Shown: positions 11,880 to 24,235, counted from the stretch's first letter. The stretch: 64,000 nt of DNA from Salvator merianae (GCA_003586115.2 QVOM02000112.1:106170701-106234700); one strand, 5' to 3'. The notes: a model not told the origin generated them from the sequence alone. Made by a program: numbers and translations.

Positions 11880-14800
11880 GAGAATTCCAAGAGGGGAGTG
11901 GCCTGTGCTGGCCTGCAATAACGTGCAGAAGTCAGACCTCTTCCTGGAACATGCTACGGGTAAGTGTGAAAATGGCCTTAAAACATTCTAAGAGCTCTGG
12001 GCTTAGGAAACAAAGGATGATCATTCTGATTCCTTATTCCCTAGGGTAGGTAGAGACCTTGGGATTCCCAGGTGGCTGTGTAATGGAGCATGACCTGTGC
12101 TACGTATTAACTAATCCACAGAACAATTGGCCAATCGTATTTTTTTTAATGAATTTTTAAAAATCCTCTCCTAAACAGTGAGAGAAAAAAGGATGAAGAA
12201 GAAAAAACTTTTCTGTCTAATCCTTAACTGTCAGAGTTCACCACCTCAGGCCCTTTTTTCCAGACCCCCAAAATGACAAGACACAGGTCCTCATGTTCTT
12301 ATACGATAACAGAATACAAAGGATAGCTGCTAACAGTAGGCATATAAACCATTCTAAACCATTTTCCTTTCCCGCACCTCCCTGCCCCAGTACCTGGTAG
12401 ACACAACATCCAGGCTCCCAGGCCTTCAGCATTCCAGCTAACCACTAACAAGGGAAACATTGGATCAGTGAGAGAAGCAGGCAAGCACAGCTGGGACTTG
12501 AGAAGATGCAAGGATGGCTGTGCAGTGGCCAACATGCTGACATTAACCATGCCACAGTAAGTTGCCTGTCCCACAGCCACATCTCCAGATGGCAGGACAG
12601 ATGAGGGCAGGGGGTGCCCTTTGGTGTCCCTTCTTGTGGCCTGCACTTAGGTCACCTCCAACAGCTGACTTTCTGTCTCAGATACAAGCTGCAGGCCCAA
12701 TAGGGACAGTGATATGCAGTCACTATGTCCCAGGGGCTCTAAGGAAGTCTCAAATTCCACAGTGTGGATGCAGCCTTAGACTCCATCCACATGTAGCCCT
12801 GTTCAGAGCTGGATGAAGCTGCTGGGGGAAGAAGCCAACAGGGAGGTGCGAGTGTCTCATCCCTATGTGGCAGCTGGAATGCTTCTGAAGTCAAATTCCC
12901 TCACTAGAAATAGACTAGGAAGTTGAGCCATGTATGCTGTATGCTGCATGAAATTCCAGATAAAGGGTCACTATGGGAGACAGCAGGCATCAGGATGCAT
13001 CCCCATGCTGCCTCTTCCAAAAAATGTGGGGCCATGAGTACAAACTCTTGGATTAAGGAAACACTGTCCGTTTTGGAGTAAGGGTGGGAAGTTCCCCATC
13101 TGCTTCCCCTACCCCCTTATTGATCAGAAGATGGCCTTTAGGCATTGCTTGGTACCTTGGTTAACACAATTTTAATGTGAAGGTAATAAATTTGGCACAT
13201 ATGATTCCCTCAAAGCTTTTAACACTAGAATGTCCCTCCCAAACACATGAATCCATGGGTGTAATCACACAGAAAATGTTTTGCTTTTCCATACTTAAGA
13301 ATGAAACTGAAATCTGTAAAAGAAGAAGTCTGTTAGACAGCTGTCTCTGAAGTCATAGTTTTCCAGAGAAGTGTTCTTATAAAGATTTTAAAAACTTGGT
13401 ATAAACTATACTGGCATGGTCATGGCTAATAAAATGTTTCATGATTAGTGTATTTAATCATTAAAAAGATGCAATCTTTTAAATGTTTTTAAAATGTTCT
13501 GTATCGTGCTTGTATTGCATGCAGATAAGACAGGAAATGAACAGGCCATAAAGTTTTTAATTATTATTTACTTAGCACTATTAATGTACACAGAAGTAAT
13601 AAACACAAGTTCTGGTTCCCTATTCAGCTGTGCACCTATCTTTCTAACATTTTGCCAACTTCAAGTACCAGACTTGGAGGCATGCATTATCTAACACTTC
13701 TGCATACTTTTCCCAATCCTTTAAACTGCTTTGTAGGTTGTATTCTGCATAAACTGGGAAGCATCTAGTTTAAATGGACAGTTATATTGCATTTAATGCT
13801 TTTGCAATGTTACTTTTTATTAATGATCCTTATTTTTATGATATGTAGTTGATACTTTTAGTTTTAATGCTGTTTTACTGTGGGCTGCTCCAGAATTGTT
13901 TTCTATAGGCTAAGAATATTTTAAAATATAAACATAAGCTATCATAATTTAAAATAACTTCATTATTTTTATTGAATATCTGCACATATGGTGTGTAAAA
14001 TATGAGTCTCTTATCTTTTCCCATTTCTCAGTTGCAGTTTCATTTTCTCAGGCAAAAGAGAACATGCAAATGAAATACTAGGAAGTTAAAGTGGATACTG
14101 TTCGGAATAAATATTTTATATAAGCAGTCCTAGAATTCTTCTCTTCCATCCCAATTCTATTTTTTAGTGCTATAGATTACCACCCTAAAGGCAAGATACT
14201 TTTATTGATCTTCATAAAACATGTTGGAAATTATTTTCATCTGAGGAACAGAAAAAAATGCTTCAAGTAAATGGGAAAAAAAACTGTAGGTGCACTATAT
14301 TTTAACTTGAATTTTGCTACAGGCATTCATCAAAAAATGATTTAATGTCATATATTAATGTATTGTAAATATTACAGTTTTTCATTCTGTTATAAGGTGG
14401 TGAAAAGATTGAAGTATATTAATGTCTCTTTCAAACATCAAAAATTAGGAATAAACCTAAAGTGGAGAATCCATTACAAAACTGAAGAGTATAGAACCCA
14501 GCAATATGATCTAGGCACATATGAAACCTTTTTGTCTTTCCAACTATACTGACGCTTCTGAAGATAAGACAACCAAATAGACCGTTCACTTGACTTTGAA
14601 TGTGTCTACAAGTAAAACCAAAGCCAGGATAGCATTGTATAAGCTTTTGTACTGCATACAATCCAAGCAAAGGGCACTGCATAATCTTTTCTAATTGAAC
14701 ATCTGGTTGCGGAGCATTTGGAGGCTAGTGGTAACTTTGCTTACTTGGCCTCCATTTCAGGACCACTTGATGCTTGTGCTGCTCTGCTCAGAAAGTCAAA

Positions 14801-14959
14801 TGACTCTTCATAAGTTCAAATTGCTTGGAAATGATCGTGGGCCTCTGCTGCTCAGTCTGTCCAACTAAATTTTAAGGGAAGCCCTGGGAATATGAAGTTC
14901 AGTTACAGTACACTGACCAAAGACAACAGCTCACAAGTTTGTCCAGATCTAAGCAAGGG

Positions 14960-15830
14960 GACCGTTACAAATGTGCCAAAATGTGATCTGAGAGGTTCAG
15001 TTTGCTGTAAGATATCAATCTTGAACCTCATCAAAAACTGAACCTCAGATGGGCTTGCAAGTGAGCCCAAACTGACAATCAGCTGCGTAGTTCAGTTTTG
15101 GTTTAGTTTTGCCTATTTCTCATCTTGTGCTGCACCCTTCCACCTTCTCCTCTCATACGGCAACATCATTTTCCCCCTCATACTGTGCCTACCAGCTCAG
15201 TCTGTTGCCCACTGGCTTTGTGGTTGTGAAGCCACTCCTGGGTACTATGTGCTGTGTGGTTCTTGGGCCACTCCTGGGTACTATGTGCTTTTCTGGTCTT
15301 CCAGGAATGCAGGACTACAAATCCTCTCAGCAGACCGTGATGCTGACATGCACAACTCTGCTTCTGCAACAATGTGATTAATTACATTTGAGGCCTTCTC
15401 AGAAGCAGAGTTGCACATGTCACCATTCAGTCCACTGGAGGACCTGTACTCCTTCAATCCCAGGAGGACAGACAAGTGCAAAGCACCTAGGAGCAGGCCA
15501 AGAGGTGCTTCAGAATCACACAACTGGCAGCAGCAGGCCAGGCTGGCAGAGAGACTCGGCACACACCAAAGTGGAGAGGGTGCAGCATAGGAGAAGGCAA
15601 GATGCCATGGTGTGACAGGAGAAGTGGAATGGTGAAATAGGCTCAGAAAACCTCTGCAAGTTTTGATTTGCTGGCAGACTGAACTCCAAAACTTTGCAAG
15701 GTTCACTTGCCATTGGATCCAAAACTCTAAACTTTAAGCTAGATTTGGTTCAACAGTGAGTCTAGTAAATAAGGGATGTTCATATCAGACTGATTCTTCA
15801 GGAACCCATTTTGGCACATCCTTAGGGATC
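14960..15830. repeat. 0.87-kb imperfect palindrome, probable foldback DNA transposon
   Basis: The two halves are inverted copies around about 15383-15395. The innermost arms (15344-15366 and 15400-15422) are 23 bp with two mismatches. The outermost matching block, ATGTGCCAAAATG (14971-14983), has its inverse at 15807-15819. Intermediate sequence pairs with many changes, for example TTGTGGTTGTGAAG against TTGTGTGATTCTGAAG. Inside the left arm is a tandem duplication of a 36-bp unit (about 15218-15289, GCCACTCCTGGGTACTATG twice). The 90- and 141-codon frames here are products of the repeat, not genes. Confidence 0.65.
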
Positions 15831-18800
15831 ATCTAATGCAGCTCTACAGATGGAAATCCATGAGTTACTTTTTATTCTGTTATTTGTGGTAAAGAGAAAT
15901 CAAGATTAAACAGAGAAAAAGCAAGTGGCAGTGCAAATTAAACTACGTGATAGCAATCTAAGAGGGACAATGTTATAAGGACTGTGTCAACAACTTTGCA
16001 TTTAAGTGACACTACCACTGTAAGACATCCCTTGCTTTGAATGTAGCCCTATTTTAATCCTAGAGCAGAGATGACTAACCACAGTTTCAGCAGAATATGT
16101 CTTCTAAGCATTTTTTTTTGATTTGCTGAAAGTTCCACTGACTACATTTTAAAAAATAAAGGAGATTCAGCCAGGAAATACAAGTAAATAAGTAGAAAGA
16201 AGGGGAAATTTCATTATTCAGTAAATCTGCATGGATGTGGCATGTATGTCTTTACATATGCATGTGTGCAAGAGCATGGGGAAATGCAGCCACTTTTGGA
16301 CATACTGATGAAGCCCTTGGAGTTGGAGGACTGGTGAAGGATTTTAAAAAGTCATTGCTATTCTAAAGTGCTGCCTTTCTGTTTGTTTGCTTACATCTTT
16401 TATTCTCTGCATGCAATTCTTCATGATGTCTCTTTCAGAGTGATTCACCTTTCCTCCTCTTTGATTTATTATGAATGAAACAGATATTGGCATAGCAAAG
16501 CAAAAGGAAAGCTAACTCAACTACAAGTCACACAATACAGTATAGAGAAGAGGATAGTAAAAGGTGTGGCAGCCTGTGATCAAAGCATTTGGGGAGATGA
16601 AAAGGAAACTTCCAAACGGAACTTTGGCTCTCCACTATGGTAGCTGGAATTATTATGCACTACTGTGCAAGTGGAAGTGAGTAGAGAGAAATGGCACTTT
16701 TCTGTTGCTTGGAGCTTTGCCTATCTTGGAGCTTTGTATATCTCTTGGCACTCAGACTTGGATTTTTTTCCCTCCAGTCTGTTTTCATCTGAATGCTGTG
16801 GGATAAAATGAACTCTTTGTGCATTTCCTGAACCAAGTGTTTTTTAAAGCAGAAAGTGTACGCTTCTCCAGTTAGCAATAATTGCCAATGGCCATACTAG
16901 CTTGGGCTGAGGGATTTGGAACCCACCAAGATATGAAGGGCCACAGCCATTTTTGTCCTAAAGACTCACAGAGATTCTTAGCCAGACATTAACTAGTTCT
17001 GAAATGTCTTCTCACATCACCATAAACACAGATTGAATTCTTCTGAAGCAGTCTTGAGCAGGAGTTTGCACAAGCACCATTTACATTTTATAGCACATTT
17101 AAATCAGAAGTCTAATGCACACATACCTGAGAGTAAGGCCTAATACACATCTGACGTCTGTTGTACAAGACTATACTACATATTTCAGGTATGCCTGTCA
17201 CATTTAAACAAATGCGTGGTCTCAGACAGAGAACTGAGACAGGCTGCAATCAGCAAATGTTAGAAAGTCAATATTCCAGTTTTTCTAGGAAAAGAACAAG
17301 AAAGCAACAGATGGCCAACAAGCCACTAGTAAGCAGTACTAAGATATAGATCCACCCCACAGAGGTTCAATGCATCCTGAGAACACATATTACAATAACT
17401 AAGAATCTTAAGGGAAAAAAACAGCACAATGTAAGAAACAAAGAAGCAAAGAGCTGATGTTGATTAAAATTTCTAAAATTGGAGTAGTCTTTGAAGAAGT
17501 TCTAAAGCTGAAGTACCAAAAGATAAGATATTGCACAGATAATCAGTTCAAATCAACACAGTTAATCATCTGATCTCAAACCCATGATCCACCCTAGAGG
17601 CGGTAAAATTATGGCACTTCAGATGTTACTAAAAGCAGATCTCCTCTCATCATTCCTTACCACAGGTCTAGCTAGCCAGGAATAAAATGGAGGTTTAGTT
17701 CAGCAACATCTGGAGAGCCATTCATTTATTACCCTTGACTTTCTACCATTTCCTGATATCAGTCCCAAATTTGACTCTTAACTCAGTGGAAGTGCACCTG
17801 ATTGGTAAATAGAAGATTCCAGGGGCACTTAGGCTATATCTGCACAGAGTAAAAAAAAGAAAAAAAGCAACTTAAAAGCAGTTGACAAGGGTGTAGTTTC
17901 TGCAAGTTAATACCTTAACCTACATTAAAGGCCAGAAAATACACTTCTTAAAAACATTCTCTGCTCTTTAATGAGAATGAGAAGTCAGATGGGAGCGCTG
18001 CCAACCCCATGTTATCACTTCTAGGCCACTTTTGAGCTGCTTTTTTTTAAATGTATGAGGATACAGCCTTGGAGATGCCAGGTATCTCCAAGCTTGACTT
18101 GGAAACACTCTTGCTGGAGTCAGCTGCTGCCCCTCCTTGAAATTTTTGGCTGTCACTAGCTCTATTCAAATGAATTTAAAAACCTACCTTTCACCATAAT
18201 ATATGCCAGCTGATGGGACGAGTGCAGATACAACTTGTATAGTTGCTATTATACTTTTAGATACTTTTAACCAACAAGGCTCCTCTTCAGATGCATTGGC
18301 TATAGGGTTTTAAGAAACTGTAATTTTGTGGTTTTATTTGAAACTTCCCACCAAGGGAGGACAGAATGCACGTGGGAAATGTATGCATGCATGAATATAT
18401 GCCTAACAAATACTTCTGTGTCCCCATATCCTTCATTCAGTCCATGTGGCTGAGTCTAGCAGTGCCTGCTTGGAGGACCATCTCCAGAGAACTGCTGAAG
18501 CAGTGGAACAGTCTGCTTACATGGTGGTGAATACAAGAAAATACAAGAAGATCGAGCAAGGCTCCGATCAGTAGCCTCCCTTTCATCTCCCTAAACTATG
18601 CTTTTGATCGACAGGAGGAAAAGGTTGAGGAATCCAAAGTGAGGGTTCCAGTTGAATCCTCTCTCTTCTCCACCCCCTTGCAGTCGGTTCCATAGACTGC
18701 CACCGCTGCTGAAACAGAAGCTGCTGGGTGGGTGCTAAAGCATCTGCGGGATGCTGTAGCAATTTCCAGCACTGCGCAGAGGCTGAGACAAGATGACCTC

Positions 18801-18968
18801 CCAAACCCGTACCAGCTCTCGTATTCTAGGAACCTTACGACTCCTGGGTTCCACGAGAGAAGAGTGACAGGCTAGAAATGGCGCAAAATCAGTATACTCT
18901 TTCGCACCCAAGTCCTCGTTATCTTCTCCTCGCAGCCGGGGCAAAGTCTCGTACCTGCTCCGTCTTAC

Positions 18969-19200
18969 CCGCCTTCATCTTCCCCTCAGCTGTCCAAACC
19001 CGGAGTAATTCCCTCACCGGTGCCTCCACGGAGGCGCGCAGCCAGGTTCTTTCCCTCAGCTCCAAGCTGGCGTTCGACCCTCGCCTCGGTGCAGAAACCC
19101 AACAGGAGATGGCTGCGTGCCAAACGACCGCTGAGGCCCATGCCAAGAGCCCACCGGCCGTTGCTCCTCGCCCAGCCGCCGTAGTCCTCGGACAAAACGA
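18969..19200 (-). other. Candidate non-coding first exon of TNFRSF19
   Basis: The first coding exon begins with an acceptor, so an upstream exon must exist. On the minus strand the CpG island offers AAGGCGG followed by GTAAGAC, a strong donor, with the last exon base at 18969. A weaker donor (GCAG followed by GTACGAG) lies about 16 nt further on. The 5' end shown is only a guess placed just downstream of the X-box. This is inference from position and splice consensus. RNA evidence would settle it. Confidence 0.35.
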
Positions 19201-19256
19201 ATAGCTGCTGTCGCTCGGTTCGCCTGTCCTTTCCTATTCCTAACCCGTTACTCGTC

Positions 19257-19270
19257 GTTGCCCAGGCAAC
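19257..19270. promoter_or_regulatory. RFX X-box motif
   Basis: The sequence GTTGCCCAGGCAAC is two inverted GTTGCC half-sites separated by two bases. It matches the consensus bound by RFX-family transcription factors. Its place inside a CpG island, with a CCAAT box 46 bp away, is typical of a functional promoter X-box. RFX sites are common in genes for cilia and in MHC class II promoters. Which transcript it serves here is not known. Confidence 0.7.
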
Positions 19271-20005
19271 CACCCCAGGCTCGCCCCCTCCCACGCCGGG
19301 CTCTAAAAACACAAACCAATCGCTGGTGGCTGCGACATGTGATCCGCTGTAGAGGCGGGAAGGCTCAAACTCAACGCGGGGGGGAGGTGTGTGGGACCTT
19401 CTGCCGTTTGTCACGATGGAATGTCTCTCAGCAAAGGGGAGTAATGGATATTAGGAGGGCGGGCGTTTTTCCGAAGGGTTTGAGTGACTTTGCATACACA
19501 CAGACAGACCCTTCGGAAATTAAGTTGCTCATGAGGGAAGAAGAGAATAGGGAGAAGTGGCCAAGCTGTGCCTTCCCTGGGGGCCCCCAACCTACGACTC
19601 TCGTCATTCCTTATCACTAGACGAGCAACATCTGTAGGGCACCGTTTGGCCTCCTCTAACGCTTTGTTCAAACATTAGTTCACTCTACCGTCAATCCTTC
19701 CTTCTCCCCACTTGACAGTCAGAGGAATCTGAAGGACCAGGCCAGCTCAAAGGACATCTCCTTTTAATGCGAGTGTTTCCAAGGGCCCTTTTCCAAGAGA
19801 AGCGATCCCTTTTTTGGCCTATACCTACCGTGGTAATTTTGGCTGTCTTGGCCAAAAGATGATATAGATATCATAGTCCAAAAAAGTACTTTTCCAGACT
19901 TTACAGGGCTGGCACAAATTCATGTTTGCAAGCCTGGACAGCCACTGCCAGCCTATATAAAAATAATTTAGATGGGCCAAAGGCTGTAGCCCAAAGCACT
20001 TTAAA

Positions 20006-20205
20006 GGGAGCGGCTGTAGCTCAGTAGTAGAGCAAATTGCCTGGAAAACAGAGGGTTGGCTGTTCAATCCCCAGCCCCTCCCTGGGAGTAGGTAATGGCA
20101 AACCACTTCTGTATGGCTGCCAAGAAAACTGCATAAAGATGCTGGAGGTGCCCAGGCAATCAACCAGGAATCAGCCGTGACTGTGTGGGTTCCCAGCAAC
20201 AACAA
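20006..20205 (+). mobile_element. tRNA-derived SINE (Sauria-like head) with target duplication
   Basis: The head has an RNA polymerase III A box (TGTAGCTCAGTAGTAGAGC, 20015-20033) and a B box (GCTGTTCAATCC, about 20059-20070). The body is GGCAAACCACTTCTGTATGG and following, then a segment ending TCAGCCGTGACTG and an AACAACAA tail. Flanks CACTTTAAA (19997-20005) and CCCTTTAAA (20206-20214) are a near-perfect target duplication. It is a SINE, not a tRNA gene, because the anticodon arm is unpaired and a long non-tRNA body follows. The same body occurs behind a 5S-derived head at 38274. Confidence 0.85.
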
Positions 20206-21389
20206 CCCTTTAAATCCTAATTCATCAGGATCACTGTTTGGACCTGGGTGTTGATGGGGCATCTAAAAGGGCCTTGGGAGCTTTTTGTGCCTGCAAAACC
20301 TTCTTCACTGCCTCCATAGCATGAGATGATAAAAGTGGTCACCTTACCCACTGAAATGGCATTAAATAGCAAGAAGACTAAGGACTTTCCTTCCTCTCAG
20401 AATTACTTGATTTTAAATGTTCACTGGAATCTCTGTCAAATCAGTGAACTATGAAAGTCATAGGCCATTATAGTTGAACAAGTTCCAACTTTTACATCTT
20501 TGTATCTGTGTGTGTGTGTGTTTACAGGAAGAATGACTTGAAGGAAAAAAGCAACAGGAATGACTGGTACCCAGATTTTCAGTGTTCCCACAACCAGTGA
20601 TCCTTGATTTGGACAACTATAATATAAATATTACAAGTCTTAGGCTATGATCAGACACAACAAAAAAAAGGCATCTCTGAGGTGGCTCAGAGACGACTTA
20701 GAGATGGGATTGTTCACACAAAAGTCTGCCCATCTCCCTTCTCATAAACATTTTATGCTAGAAAAAGTGGATTAGAGAAGACTTGGGAACACAACTTGGG
20801 AACACACACTGTCTGTACGAGGTGCTTCCAAGTCGCTCCTTTTGTTATGTCTCCAACACAGCCTCAGTCAAAAATCAGATTATATTAATACCCTTTATGT
20901 ATATATATTAAACATATTGCTCCAAAAATGATAATTAGGAAACATCCTCACAAATGATACCCACAAATGATGATACAAGTGATATCTTTGTACCAAAAAA
21001 TATATTTAACCACAACATTATTTGTATTGCTGGGCACAAGAGGAGGGAAACAGTACTTTTTCTGACCATAATACACAGAAGGGTTCCAACGTACGCCATT
21101 AGCTGTATCATGCAAATACATAGTCACTTCTTGTCATTTGTGAGGCTTTGAATGTCTAATTTCACAGATTTGTGAGGGATAGGTTATAATTCTCACTCAT
21201 ATATGCAACCCCCAAATGGTTATCAGACTTGTAGATTTGGAGGTTTGGTGCTAGAAAATAATGGTTTTCTGCTTTTCCCCTCTTTTAATGGCAGGCAGAT
21301 GGAGTTTCTGGAGGTTTAGAATTCAGACCATTTCAGTGGAAGCATAATACTCATCAATAGCATTGTATTAACATAATGCAAATACGGAT

Positions 21390-21860
21390 GCTTTGGCTGC
21401 ATCCACATGGGCAACAGACAGTGCCGAGTGGAGGCCCAAGAGATGCGACATCTGCATCCCTGTTGGTAGCCCTGCTCATGCCACACTCTTCTGAGGGTGA
21501 CTGAGAACCAACAATGTCTTCAGAGGCATCTTTCCTGCAGAGCAGGAAAACGAACTCTGAGGCCACTCATTGCCCTCAGATGCTTGCACCACCACTGAGC
21601 GCAAACATAGTGGCTGCAGAAGCAACCTACCTGTTTGCACTATGCCAGCATGATGTCTTTCTTGTTGCACAGAAAATGGCTAATTTCCAGGGCTATTTTT
21701 GGCATGACAAAAAAAGATATCTGGTGGGAACTTTGAATCTGGGGAACTTTCTTCTCCAGCCTCGAAGAGAGTGAGTGTAGCATGCAGATACCATGTGCCC
21801 TGCATCTGATGTGGGAGCGAGTGCTCCTGCCTTTTAGAACTGCAATGCTACATCACGGAA
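21390..21860. mobile_element. Non-autonomous DNA transposon-like element with GGCTGCATCC ends
   Basis: It begins GGCTGCATCCACATGGGC and ends with an inverted-like GGAAATGCAGCC. Internally it has AATGGCTAATTTCCAGGGCT. The same combination of end and internal block (TAGCTGACTTCCGGGGTT) occurs at 28270-28690, and related ends occur at 41110-41560. The family is unnamed here. The open frames across it are not genes. Confidence 0.5.
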
Positions 21861-22119
21861 ATGCAGCCTATTATCTCCAGTGTTGTACGGAGTTGAATGG
21901 CACCATTTGTCAAATGTGTTTTGACTCTTTACTATATTCTCTAACTGGATAATGGACTTCTGATGTCTTCTTCACATCTATAACAAAATTGCTAAATAAT
22001 AGCTGGCGGCTTATAAAACAGCCCAGCACTGCACCATTGCTGCTTCTAGACATTAGTCTTATATGACTTGACAATGTATCTGTATGGTGATATACTGTAG
22101 TTCTGCAGAGTCTGGAGGG

Positions 22120-22320
22120 TTGAGATGGGTTGCCAGTGGCACAAGGCAGGACCATCCACATTGGGACGGCTTGTCCTGTGCCAGCCCTCACTGCCGGCTC
22201 CAAAGGCTACACCTGCAGAGTCGGTCTGATAGACCTCAATGTTGAGGTCTGCTGGTAAATCGGGCTAGGGTGCCATTTTGGGTGCCTTAGCCCTGTTTGT
22301 GCTATGTCCTGTGCAGATAT
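22120..22320. repeat. Fragment of a dispersed element related to 11630-11765
   Basis: It shares an ordered set of phrases with 11630-11765: a block like GTCCTGTGCCAGC, then 'atgttgaggtctgctggtaaat' against 'atgatgtcaaggtctatcagta', then 'agggtgcc' and 'tatgtcctgtg' against 'tccatcctgtg'. It directly abuts the CR1 copy that starts at 22322. Confidence 0.4.
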
Positions 22321-22321
22321 A

Positions 22322-22690
22322 AGAGTTAGGACTGACAAGGGGAAGTATTTTTTCACCCAGAGGGTTGTCGGTCTGTGGAATTTATTACCGGATGAGGTGG
22401 TGACAGCCATCAGCCTGGACAGCTTTAAGAAGGGATTGGACAGATTCATGGAGGTCAGGTGTATCAATGGCTACTAGAATGGATGCCCAGGTACTGCCTC
22501 CAGGTTGGAAAGACAGGCAGGATGTCTGTAAAACCATTTGCAGGGAGTCAAGAGCAGGTGGAGGTTTTGCCTTTATCTTCTGCTTGAGAATACCTAGAAG
22601 CAATTGGTGGGCCACTGTGTGAAACAGAATGCTGGACTAGATGGGCCGTGGCCTGATCCAGCAAGGCTCCTCTTATGTTCTTATGTTCAG
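22322..22690 (+). mobile_element. CR1 LINE 3' end
   Basis: This copy begins GAGTTAGGACTGACAAGGGG, encodes the C-terminal reverse-transcriptase-ORF block (RCINGY is present near 22460), continues through the 3' UTR (CTGGACTAGATGGGCCGTGG) and ends at the usual tip TTATGTTCTTATG. It is highly similar to the copies at 49260-49882 and 51465-51846 and is strongly 5'-truncated. Confidence 0.85.
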
Positions 22691-24029
22691 ATGGAGCATA
22701 CTAAGAGGGGTTGGGGCTTCCTCTATCTTGCACCAGCCCACATTTAGGTGGATCAAACACTTGGACAAGAGATTTTATTGAACTCCTACCAGACTGTTAA
22801 TCCCTAGCATGGCTGTTAAGCATTTTTTCCTTTCTTTACTGTGGGGTGCACACTGCTTAATGGCAACACCTGGCATCTCCCAAGAAGATGTTAACAGCAA
22901 GCCATTTCTATATTGTTGCTAAGAAACTGCACAGATGTGTCAATTTAGTCACCATGAGCAGCCAAGCTCTGTTTGAAAGTATCTTCATTTCAACACAGAT
23001 TGTAAATTTGTATTGTATTGTGCTCCACAGCATTAACTCCTTTCCACCGCACTTGGTGAAAAATTTGGTTTAATGGCAAGCTTACGTATTATTTTTTATC
23101 ATTCTGCTCTATTGCCCAATTTTAATTACTTGTGGGAAAGTAAACATTATATATTTGGCAAATGGGAAGTTAACTGAACAGATCCTTGTGAGAAAGCAGA
23201 AGTCTCTGGAATACTATCTGCATAGCTTAATGATCTGCACTTGCTATGACAGCTGTTGGAAACTGATGTCCATATTATATTACAGAGTGTTTTATTAATC
23301 TTTATTTGTACTATGTTTATGGTGTCATCTGAGACAGTTTGTTTGTAGAATGGAATCAATAATTGCTCCCATCTGCTAAGTAAATAATTAGTGTATCTAC
23401 ATGCAGCTCTTCAGTCAGTTTTGTTGAAAACTGTCAGAAGATTAAGGAGTGTTTGTGTAGCACTTTGAAATTCTAAATCATCATAAGTGCCAAGCATTAT
23501 TATTAAATCCTTTGTGAATCAGGCCCATGAAAAGCTGAGCAACAACGAATTTTTAATGTGGAAAATTCTGCATGTTCCTTCTTTATGCTTTGTTGCTGAT
23601 CCTTGCATGCTTGTAGCCACCAAGAGCATATGCAGACGTTGTGCTGATACATATATATTTATATCTTGTCTTTCCTTCATGAGATTCAGGGTATAAACTG
23701 ATCTTTTACATTCAAAACATTTGTACCCAAACCCATTGCTCACTCTCAAAAAAGCAAATAATTTTAAAAATAATTTAAAACACTTAAAATCTGTTCTAGA
23801 AATGGCAAAGACAAGAATACCAACAGCAGCAATACACTTGGTAGTTGTCTACTAACCAACAGCTTTCTCTTAAAAAAAGGATGCCATTTACTAGTATTTT
23901 GGGGGGGTGTTTAGAAACATAATTTGGTATGTGAAGTTAATTCCAGTAGATGGGTGGATCTTATCCTTTAGCTCACTAAAATATTTTGATACAGACTAGG
24001 GAAGGCCTATTCCTAGGCTCAATTCATAG

Positions 24030-24235
24030 TACTGTTTTTATTTTTTATTTGTTTATATTTCTATCCCATCCTATAAACGAAGGTCCTCAGGGTGGGTCAC
24101 AATGAAATCAGTATAAAAACCTGATAAAATAAATTAGTTAAAATGGTGACACTGCCTGCATTGGGAGGGGAAGGGGATGCTGTTCCCTCAGCTAAAGGCC
24201 ATGGTAAAGAGATGCTTCTTTTGACCATAATACTT
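24030..24235 (+). repeat. LINE-like dispersed repeat tail
   Basis: The segment 'ttgtttatatttctatcccatcctataaacgaaggtcctcagggtgggtcacaat' and the following 'ataaaataaattagttaaaat' match the form of a common reptile repeat whose ends ('tttatatcccgccc...') also occur near 25760 and 62490. The family is unresolved. Confidence 0.45.

Larger units (their letters stand above)
6786..18968 (-). other. TNFRSF19: Probable TNFRSF19 intron 1
   Basis: If transcription starts in the CpG island near 19 kb, this 12.2 kb stretch is the first intron. It contains no convincing exon on either strand. It holds repeat fragments (8925-9060, 10940-11619, 11784-11879) and a large palindromic element (14960-15830). 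There are also unassigned DNA-transposon-like pieces at about 12240-13010. Stretches at 6790-8900, 13080-14940 and 15840-18560 show nothing I can name. Confidence 0.5.
18600..19420. promoter_or_regulatory. CpG island promoter, candidate TNFRSF19 promoter
   Basis: This is the one unique, non-repeat stretch in the window with high GC and frequent CpG. It contains TCTCCTCGCAGCCGGGG, GGTGCCTCCACGGAGGCGCG and similar blocks against an AT-rich background. It carries a perfect palindromic RFX X-box (19257-19270), a CCAAT box (19316-19320) and, on the minus strand, a good splice donor at 18968-18962. The order CCAAT, X-box, CpG-rich leader, donor reads naturally on the minus strand, toward the TNFRSF19 coding exons 12 kb away. 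A bidirectional promoter or an unrelated transcript on the plus strand cannot be excluded. Open frames of up to 142 codons here are GC-driven and show no recognised domain. Confidence 0.65.

Noticed and set aside
15281..15706. 141-codon minus-strand frame
   Set aside because: It lies entirely in the 0.87-kb palindrome; the opposite arm gives partial mirror frames.
18986..19414. 142-codon minus frame and other long frames in the CpG island
   Set aside because: GC-rich DNA has few stops. There is no domain, no conserved motif and no splice support for coding use.
20006..20080. A true tRNA gene
   Set aside because: A and B boxes are present but the cloverleaf is broken and a SINE body, tail and target duplication follow.
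19825..20262. 145-codon minus-strand frame
   Set aside because: It runs antisense across the SINE at 20006-20205 and its flanks, so it is repeat-derived.
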